From Lethocerus indicus (lineage: Eukaryota > Arthropoda > Insecta > Hemiptera > Belostomatidae): a stretch of 64,000 nt of DNA. This document shows positions 56,001 through 64,000 of this stretch, piece by piece. The DNA lies in NCBI GenBank assembly GCA_019843655.1, contig JACDQD010000007.1, forward strand, positions 27,432,816 to 27,496,815, written 5' to 3'. A model generated the notes under the pieces. That model searched no databases. It saw nothing but the letters and a program-made list of their open reading frames with translations, and was not told the DNA's origin. The translations under genes were made by a program, and so were the position numbers. Position 1 is the first letter of the stretch; each line of letters begins with the position of its first letter.

Positions 56001-57630
56001 GTCGAACTGGGACTAAGAGCTGTTTAACTTTGGCAGTATGCTCTCGCCGTGTGTAAACTAAAGCCCGTGCCATAAACGGCACGCTTGTGCCACAATTGTC
56101 TAGCCGGCAGCTCGGGGGTCTCGTCGTCGCCACAACACACACTTGTTGTTTGTGGCATGTGCCACCGGGGGATGGGTGAGAGGGTGTCGCTCGGTTGCCA
56201 CTTGTGGCATGTGCCGGTATATGTTGACAAGGGGTGGGAAAACAAGTCCGATTGTTCTGGCGCCGTTTTTCCCACGAGTAGCACGAGCCCGCTCCCCAAT
56301 ATTACGCCGAGGGAAATATATTTTAATGGCAGCACGCGACCCGCAAGGCCCCCATTCCTTGCCCTTTATCTGTTGCCCTTGTCGGCAGTGTGTCGGAATC
56401 CACCGGCAGTATCGGGCCCCGGCAGCCGGTCAAATCATTTCAGACTCAGGAAAAAGTGGTTATCGAATGTTCAAATTTTAGAAAAACGTGTTCCACAGTG
56501 TTATAAGTGTTTTTCAAGTTCAGTCAATACAAGTTTCTAAACACGGTCCTTGAGTTTATTAGTCCACGACAGCGAGGTAAAAAGTTGTCTTCTAAACTTT
56601 TTTTACAGTTTACGATTTCCCGGCATTCGGACAGATTTCTTCTTATTAGTTAGGGGAAATTGCGCTCCCTATAACCGTGACTTCTTCTAGGGGGGTTGTT
56701 TGTCCCCAACTTCGAACCCATTTTCAACGCGCCCGGAGAATCCTGGCACACTGACTGACTTCTTGTTGTAATTTTTTTCGGTCTTCAGTAGTCACCGGCC
56801 GGTCACAAATTGTTCACCGAATGAGGCGAAACCACCCCCCCAATTCCTATAGTTTAACTGAGAAATACCGGTCTAACGTTATACCCCCAGGTCATTATCA
56901 ACACTTGACATAGGGCCGTCCCAAGCCCTATAACATATAAGTCAGTCTGACTTATCACTCGAGCGATAACACAAGTGTCGGTACTTTAAACGGGACTTTT
57001 TGCTACCTATTATTAAAAAAAAAGGCCTTCTATAATAAAGAAACGGGCGTACAATTAGAAAGCTTTTACGAACTTTAATTAAAAGAAAAAAATATATATG
57101 GTTCGACCGCATTGCACTTTATCCTGCACTTTATCGCCCAGCGAAGAGAGAGAGAGAGAGAGAGAAAAAACTATACCGCCGTCTGAGATATTATGCAAAT
57201 ATTATTTCTAAAAAGGTTAGCCTCCGTTCGATATACCACTTTTTCTGTAGTACGCTTAATTGAAAGGTCAGTTGAAATCCGGCACTGCAGATTTAATTCT
57301 GGATCGACACACGCGGTAGATTTCTGGCGCGTCGTAGACCGGTTTTTTGGGCTTCTCGCCGTCGGCAGTAGCATTCCTTGGGCAATACAGCGAGAGGTAT
57401 TTAAACGCGGTAGTTATGTCCATCTTTCTTTTTTTCATGAACTAACGGGATATTTGTCCGGTCGCATTTCATTAGTTCGAGGGCCACATTTTTTTGTTTA
57501 TAAACTACGGTTTTGTCATTGATTTTTTTTAGTTTTTCTGTCTTATCAATCGTCACCCCTTACGTAGCCGTTCGCCGTTATATGCCCATTTCTCTTATCG
57601 TGTCTGGTTTCGTACGTTTTCTGCTTTATT
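56000..57630. other. Unassigned stretch
   Basis: TGTGGCATGTGCC occurs twice at 56152-56214; (GA)n at 57146-57165; a foldback trace at 57340-57372 (GACCGGTTTTTTGGGCTTCTC). No gene recognised. Confidence 0.4.
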
Positions 57631-57635
57631 TTCTA

Positions 57636-57845
57636 TTAGGGGTGCACGAAAGCGATCAACATTTTGACTTTGGAATTCATTTCATTTCGCTAAAAAAGAA
57701 AAAAAAAACTTTAATTATTCACCAATATTATCGACAACTCTCTGTTACTTTCCCGGCAAATTTCCCTCGATTCCCCCTCTTGAAGAACTCCTCAAGACCG
57801 AAATATGTCTTATCAAATTGTCGATTATTTTTGGGGTACACCTAA
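57636..57845 (-). mobile_element. Mariner 3'-end element
   Basis: Bounded by TTAGGGGTGCACGAAAGCGA and TTTTTGGGGTACACCTAA. Contains TTCCCCCTCTTGAAGAACTC, the GIEN-coding region, with insertions. Confidence 0.75.
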
Positions 57846-57849
57846 TATT

Positions 57850-60637
57850 TCGTTCTCGACTTTTGGCGCGCGTCTCTTTCTTCGTTTATTTCCAAAATTA
57901 CGAAAGGACGAAGGATAGGATAAGAGGAGTGGACCGACATAACGGGCAGTGTGCGTACACAGAGTGGCTGTTGAGGTCGGACCCCCCCCAAGCCCGGCTC
58001 CATGACTCAGAGCGGTACACCAATACCCTGCCGTTGCGTCATCCATCCTCACTTCCTGACGCACTGAAGGGCCTTTCTGTCCCGAGTTTTTTTTACTGTT
58101 TCAATTTTTATTTTTATTTTTTTGTTGGCTTCTCCGAAAATACGACGCAGTTATCTCCCAATTAGAGGGCGTCGACGAATCGGAACGCAGAAGGGGAATC
58201 GTCGACTCTGGAGCCGCTACTGAAGACGGCGAAAAGGCCGGTTTATTATACAGTCGGGTGGTACTCTATACAGTTTGTATAGGCTGTGAGCCCGAAAACA
58301 GACGCGTTATTGGTTTGTGGGGCTGAAATTTTCTAGACTGAAACGTCGGAGCAGGACCGACGACGTGAGTGAGTCACAGGGAAGCGGCTCGAGGGTGGGC
58401 GACGGCGGGGAGGGAGGGAGAAGTGACTAAGGGGACGGCATAACTGCCACTTGTTGTCGTTTCCTCTCCGACCTCACGGTCTATCCTGTTTTCCTTTTAC
58501 GGGCCCCCGCAGACCGCCCTCCCACCTACCTGCTGCCAACCCCGATTTCGGGGACGCCGTTTACAGCCTCCGGCGGACAGGTTGTTCCGGGGTCTACTAC
58601 CCTTCGCGGAGTCGGCAAAAGTTTCGCCCCCGGGTGGAAAACCCCCCCCCCCAAAGAAATTAATTCGGAATTAGGCGACTTAACCCTTTCGCGGCGGTGC
58701 GCTCAGAAATGAATCTGTGAATTTTCATTAGCGCGTCTCGATTTGTTATCACGAAAGTGCAGCGTTTATAACAGAGATTTATACCAGTCATCTGTCATTA
58801 TTAGTCGAAAATTTTCCGTTCGTAATAACTCATCGGTTGACCGATATTCTCCTATCGATACTTTTTTTTACTCTCGACATTAACATCGACAGAGCCAAAA
58901 ATCGATAAATTTCCGGCACTTTTGTATTTTTCCACGCCGTCAATCGTGACTGCGTCGCTCTCTCTTAACAATATGTTCGAGCATATTTTCGGAAAAGAAA
59001 ATCCGCTTTGATTCCTGGTAGATTTTCATCAAAATCGAAGACTTTCGGAACCAAATTTCGTGCTCTCCGAGCGCCTAAAGGCGGTGTCCGCCGCGAAAAT
59101 GGTTGAACTACCGTTCGCCGGACAGTGGAATAAAAATGGTAAAAAGGATTTCTTCAACCCCGTGGATACGCATCGGCCTCGTACGGAGGCGATTCCTATA
59201 AAATTTTCACGACCGATCAATTTAACGAGGGAGGAAAACAGAATATTTCTCAACCAATATGTGTACAGCGAGTCGATAACGATGTACGAATGACGGGTTT
59301 TACGCGCATTCCGGCCTGCTAAATTCGTGTAAATAAGTATCAGGATTGTATAATAATATAATGAAAACCGATGAATTCAAGCTGCAATAGCTTCAATCAC
59401 TGACGGTGACGGTAATGAGTTCCCGGACACCAATTTATGCCTACATTTCGGGACGAGGATAGTTGATTTTTGTACAGTGTAAATGCCGGCAAATCGGTAA
59501 AGTGATAAGAGATATGTGGATTAGTGAAATCGATACGAAAAGACGGGAAAAAATCCCGAATCGTTTCCTCGCTCGTCCACCCCTGTCCCGAGGGTTTATT
59601 AGCGTCCGGGACTCTGGGGGGGGAGGGTTTGCAGGAAATATCTCTCCTTTTCTGGAAAGTGGTGTGTTTGTGTGTGTGTGTCTGTGTGTGTGTGTGAAAG
59701 GGGAGGGATATTTATGCAAATTTCGATCCACTTGGCGTAGCCGGCGCCGGAGCCTCTTGGCCGGGGGCCAAATAAAAAGGCGGCGATTGATAATTGCCGC
59801 GCGTACTTTCGGCTCTCGGTGACGTGCGCACGCGTCCGCAAGAAACGGAGCGCGTTTCTGACGGCAGGCCGACGAATATCGAGGTATAAGTGAAGTAAAA
59901 TACGTCGACGTTTCACGACATTACGGCAACGTATACGACAAAATGTGTCGCTGTTACGAAATACAATATCGAGGATGTCCTAGGGGAAAATAGGGGGGGT
60001 TTTGCCCTAAATGCGTATCCCACATAACGGTAACGGGGAGTCCAATTATCTGATTCCAAATTCAAACGATTGGTACCCAAAAAAAATTCCAGTTAAGGGG
60101 GCTGCCGTATGGTTGTACTGCCGGCATACTGACGATGGGGAAAAGCTCGGTTTCCGACCGATTAAATAGCCGCGGTTCGTCTATTATTTTATTGTGCGTA
60201 ATCGAAAATACCGTTTATTAAAAAAAAGAAAGAAAGAATGAGTCCTGTATCGGGTTCGCTAATCGGGAAGGACTCCTACCGGCCGCGTCATCAATTATCC
60301 CCAAAATCGGTGGTAATGGTCTTCAATTTGGGCAGTGGGGGTGGGGGTGCGCGTGTGCGCGCCGAAGAGTCACACGGAGTACGGGGAAGGGGGTCCTGGG
60401 GGGCGACTGGGCGGAGTAATGTGTAACATCAACAAGTGATGACTGAATGAATAAGTAACCAGAAGGAGGAGGAGGAGGAGGAGGAGGGGTAGGGTCGGGA
60501 GGACGGGAAGAGGAGTAAGAGGAGAAGGGAGAGGACCGGTAATAGAGGACGGACGGCTGCGCGTAGGCGCGAGGTAAAGAGGCCTCATCCAGAGTGTGGG
60601 AACTACGGGCAGGTGGGACACACTCCGGGGAACCGGA

Positions 60638-60688
<51 letters not shown>

Positions 60689-61190
60689 AGGGATGGAGAC
60701 CTCCTAACAATTGCTTAAACCTCCATATACGTGGGGAGCGTGCGGAGCGTGTGTGTGGCGTGCCCCCGGCCTCTCGTGTCATGCGGCCTCTCTGATTCAC
60801 CCATTCAAAAAAAAAAAAAAAAAAGGGCCCAGAGAATAAGGAGATAAGGAAAAAAAGAAAAAATTTTCCAAGGACCAGACGGATTTTCCTTCTTCTTGTA
60901 ACTGTACGTCCTTTCCGTATTGCGCTCACCCCAGTAACGGGTTCCGCCCCGATCCCTTTTCCCTACGGTATATTCTAGGGCAACACCTAGCTGTTTTTTT
61001 TTATCCTTTCGTCCTTCTTAAACCCTTTTGAAAAAAAAATCCGCTAGCACCGTCTCTCGACCGCTATTGCGGTTTCGGCATTCCGCCGTCGTCTGTAGTC
61101 CACAATAATATTGTTACAAATCGGCGTTAACAACTTTTAAATTGAGACGGGACCCGTATATAATAAATAAACGACGCGTACCCCACGAAG
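57850..61190. other. Unassigned stretch with microsatellites
   Basis: (TG)n at 59660-59695, (GGA)n at 60464-60488, (GA)n at 60632-60682, GC-rich patches at 58370-58660 and 60290-60620, and foldback traces near 58216 and 61060. Frames of 60-119 codons have no recognised family. Confidence 0.4.
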
Positions 61191-61213
61191 AAATCATCGG
61201 TATCGTTTAAATG

Positions 61214-61410
61214 CACCGACAATTTGATAAGATGTTTTTTGATACTGTAGGTTCGTGATGTTTCTGTCTCCTCTCGCCGGTTTGGTCTTTCGCTGGACCG
61301 GTTTCGGCCGCTCGCCATCTTCAGTAGCGCTGTGTTAGTCACCGTCAGCACTTTGGATGTTTTTTGGGCATCCTCACTGCCCACTGTCACTTTCACATGT
61401 ACTGTCTTTT
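61214..61410 (+). mobile_element. Foldback arm joined to a mariner end
   Basis: CACCGACAATTTGATAAGAT (mariner end) runs into GATACTGTAGGTTCGTGATG and the standard left-arm sequence to CACATGTACTGT. The inverse of the same junction ends the window at 63970-64000. Confidence 0.78.
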
Positions 61411-61499
61411 AAATACTGTCTTTATATTAAAAATTGTTGATTTTCTCATATCTAGAGTATGAGAAAAATTTTTAATTTATCGTTATTGCATTTCGTCTG

Positions 61500-61914
61500 A
61501 GGGGTTTACTTTGGAATATTTGAATTTTGCAGCAGTTACAAAAGCATAATTATTGAATTTTGACAGTGCTTATCTTAAGACTTCAGGATTTTTCCATTTG
61601 GTTCTTATAGTCCATTCGGTCCAATCTTTGCACTTTATGCAAGTGCGCAGTTCGGTGAATTCTTTTCGATGTTGAAGACACAACATGTAAAAAAGACATT
61701 CTTTACAGAGATTCGATTGCAAACCCAATTTGTGTTTTTACATGAAATAATGAACATAGGGAATACACAGGATACAGGAGATTACGTGCAAGTGACAGTG
61801 AGGTTGCGCACGAAATCTACGGTATATTCCAGGTGGGCCACAAAACGGGTATTTTAAATTAATTATCCTATTTATCTTATCAAATTGTCGATTACTTTCG
61901 GGTACACCTAATAT
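61500..61914 (+). repeat. Third copy of the 16.1 kb dispersed repeat and a mariner end
   Basis: GAATTTTGCAGCAGTTACAA, CACTTTATGCAAGTGC and GCAAGTGACAGTGAGG, then TTGTCGATTACTTTCGGGTA and CACCTAAT. Confidence 0.7.
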
Positions 61915-61919
61915 TTAAT

Positions 61920-62636
61920 TTTAAATTCAATGTACAACACCACGAAATCGATTTAGACAGGAACCAGGCTGGTGGCGGTCACAGTTGCACCTACTTAAAG
62001 TTTAACTGTTATAAACTTTGTAATTGATTAACCGAGTTATTTGTTGGGTGAAAGAAACCCCCCTGGTCCCTACTGGCGGTTGAGATTCTGCCACTTGTGT
62101 CCAATTTGGTGTCTGGCGACGGCCCCTCTCCCACCCCCGACAATTGTCCCATTATGGGCTACTCTTAGGTCCCCATTGTCGCCCAACCAGAAGTGGAATT
62201 AACAGACGGACACGGGGTCTCGTCAGCTATCTTTTATTGGGCACCCCCTCAACCTTTTTATCGCGTTATTGCCTTTAATTGGTGTCGTAAATCAAAGTTT
62301 TACAGCCGTGGATTTTTATCGTCTACCCTCCGTATGGGGTACTACCTGCCGTCCTATCGGGGGTTGATGGCCTCAGGGAAGGGGGGTGAGTTTTCAGTCA
62401 TCCTTTACGGGTGGGGGGGGTGGTGGGAAACCCCCGCCCCAAGGGTCGTTATCGTTTAGGGTTGTTTTCATTTTTTCGTTTTTTTTTTCTTCGTATTTTA
62501 ATAGAAACTGTAGGACGTGGATTATAACGTTTCCCCTTTTTCAACTTGTCAACCGATGATATGTTGTATTATCTACCTGAGAACTCCCTTTCATGCCCCA
62601 CATAAGAGGGCGGTGCAGTCTAGACTGCACAACATA
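61920..62636. other. Unassigned stretch
   Basis: No gene recognised; an 88-codon plus frame at 62193 has no family resemblance. Confidence 0.4.
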
Positions 62637-62639
62637 CAA

Positions 62640-62890
62640 ACATGTTTTATTTTCTTTAAATAGAAATATAACAAACGATGATTCCTACATGCATTCCGGC
62701 CTACGGGCATTTCTACATATGTATATACTTAAATATTGTAATGCATTAATCGTCAGTTTTTAACAATATTGTTGTAATAATAGAGGAAAATTTACAATAA
62801 AAACCCGAGAACTCGAGCTACACTCACTTCATTCACTGGCGCACTTTGCACTGCACTTTGCACTTGCCACATTAGCTGGCACATTCACAG
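62640..62890 (+). repeat. Third copy of the 34 kb repeat
   Basis: GATTCCTACATGCATTCCGG, CTTAAATATTGTAATGCATT and ACACTCACTTCATTCACTGG, in the same orientation as at 34.0-34.6 kb. Confidence 0.7.
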
Positions 62891-62899
62891 CTTCTAGAC

Positions 62900-63755
62900 T
62901 GCACAATTCTCCCCCTTATCTTTAAATAAGAAGCGCTGCGAAACCTTATCTTTAATACGATCGAGAGAAATTAAAATACGGAATAGTTATTGGAACCGAC
63001 AATCCCGAAAAAAAGGACATAAACGAAAGGGAAACTTTCCGGATTTACTCGCCCTCAAAAAATTTAAATCGACGACTCCGAGGATTCAGACGAAGAATTT
63101 GGTAGCGATAACGCTTTGAAATTAACACATTTCATAAAATGTCATATTGAAATCTGTAAATTATATTATAAATAAGTGTACGAATTTGAATTTGAAGCCG
63201 GTGTTCTATTCTGGACAGAGAGAAATTTGACTGCCTTAATTAGGATATTATAAGGCGAAGGACCAAAACCCGTAATGTCGATTCCGATAATTCGAGATTT
63301 GTTCAATCGAAATTTTGGATACATCGAACTGATTGCAGTTAATTCCTCAGTGGGGGGGCGTTATCCTTTTCTAAAACAAGGTCGTAATCTCTAAGGGTCC
63401 CTCCCCCTCGTGCGGCCATCCTTAAGGACAAGGGTATTCTAACGTTTCCCTTTCATCCTGTCAAACCCCCACTTCCTCCGTTATACCTGGGGCGATATAA
63501 CCGCTCACCATTGTACCGACCGCTAGATACCGAGACAGGTACCTGCACTATACTGGAAATGGGCATAATATATACCTTCCGTGCGGTAGTCCGCAACTTC
63601 CAGGTGTTACGCGCATTCCGGTTATTGTATCATCGGTTAGCGATAACGCAATTATTCCGTCCGGCAGGTATATACTGCAGGTATACGGATTCCTACTGGG
63701 GATTAATCGATTGGAAATCGGAGCGAAAATTCGGACAAAAATTTCTCGTCATATT
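62900..63755. other. Unassigned stretch
   Basis: DDSEDSDEEFGSDN can be read near 63070-63110, an acidic stretch seen in some transposase N-termini, but with no further support. No gene called. Confidence 0.3.
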
Positions 63756-63756
63756 G

Positions 63757-64000
63757 GGGGTACCCAAAAGTAACATTTTCACTTTGGAATTCATTTTATT
63801 TTGCTAAAAAAACTTTTTTTTTTACTGTACAGTACATGTGAAAGTGACAGTGGGCAGTGAGGATGCAGTGAGTGACTAACACAGCGCTACTGAAGATGGC
63901 GAGCGGCCGAAACCGGTCTAGCGAAAGACCAAACCGGCGAGAGGAGACAGAAACATCACGGACCTACAGTATCGAAAAACATCTTATCAAATTGTCGGTG
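63757..64000 (-). mobile_element. Mariner 3'-end element interrupted by a foldback arm
   Basis: Mariner start TGGGGGTACCCAAAAGTAAC at about 63757. A foldback arm follows from about 63828 (GTACATGTGAAAGTGACAG) to GACCTACAGTATC, then the other mariner part CATCTTATCAAATTGTCGGT at the window edge. Confidence 0.8.

Overview
This is a window of an arthropod, almost certainly insect, nuclear genome. It has spliced genes with GT-AG introns, an insect-type arginine kinase, an Enhancer-of-split bHLH repressor, Tc1/mariner remnants, (TA)n and (GA)n microsatellites and several kilobases of satellite DNA. A hemipteroid insect is possible but cannot be fixed from the sequence. No bacterial features, tRNA, rRNA or CRISPR were found. 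Only three genes can be supported.

(1) 1.1-7.7 kb, plus strand: a complete six-exon arginine kinase gene (356 aa, all active-site residues present). Intron 2 holds two minisatellites. Intron 5 holds seven tandem ~190 bp units, five of which carry a good match to the CTCF core motif. (2) 9.3-16.6 kb, minus strand, convergent with the kinase gene: a secreted trypsin-like serine protease. I reconstructed six coding exons whose phases all agree (482 codons), including a signal-peptide exon at 16.52-16.63 kb. The last exon runs into a 15 bp minisatellite that stays in frame and encodes an Arg/Trp/Ser-rich tail. (3) 53.4-55.1 kb, minus strand: an E(spl)/HES-family bHLH-Orange gene with two coding exons. 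Its VWRPW terminus is present in the DNA but one base out of frame, probably a lost base in a G run. Upstream lie a TATA box, proneural-type E-boxes and a pair of head-to-head Su(H) sites with a 17 bp spacer. The 3' UTR has two K-boxes and two Brd-boxes. This looks like an intact Notch-target locus.

The 37 kb between the protease and the E(spl) gene, and most introns, are repeats. The main families are: a palindromic foldback element (about 20 copies; hallmark TACTGAAGAYGGCGAGCGGC); short elements made from the 3' end of a mariner transposon; mariner deletion derivatives with long terminal inverted repeats; a 2.6 kb inverted repeat at 23.3-26.0 kb; a 208 bp tandem triplication at 22.4 kb; a minisatellite rich in CATTGTT at 30.3-31.3 kb; a ~32 bp GGGCCGATTTTGCG family in six tracts; and a ~7.3 kb array of ~70 copies of a 104 bp satellite at 40.57-47.88 kb. 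A piece of the protease exon with the catalytic Asp codon has been copied, with foldback DNA, to 22.3 kb.

From 56 to 64 kb there is no recognisable gene, only more fragments of the same repeat families. All positions and splice calls were made by eye. Motif calls are unscored, and repeat copy numbers are approximate.
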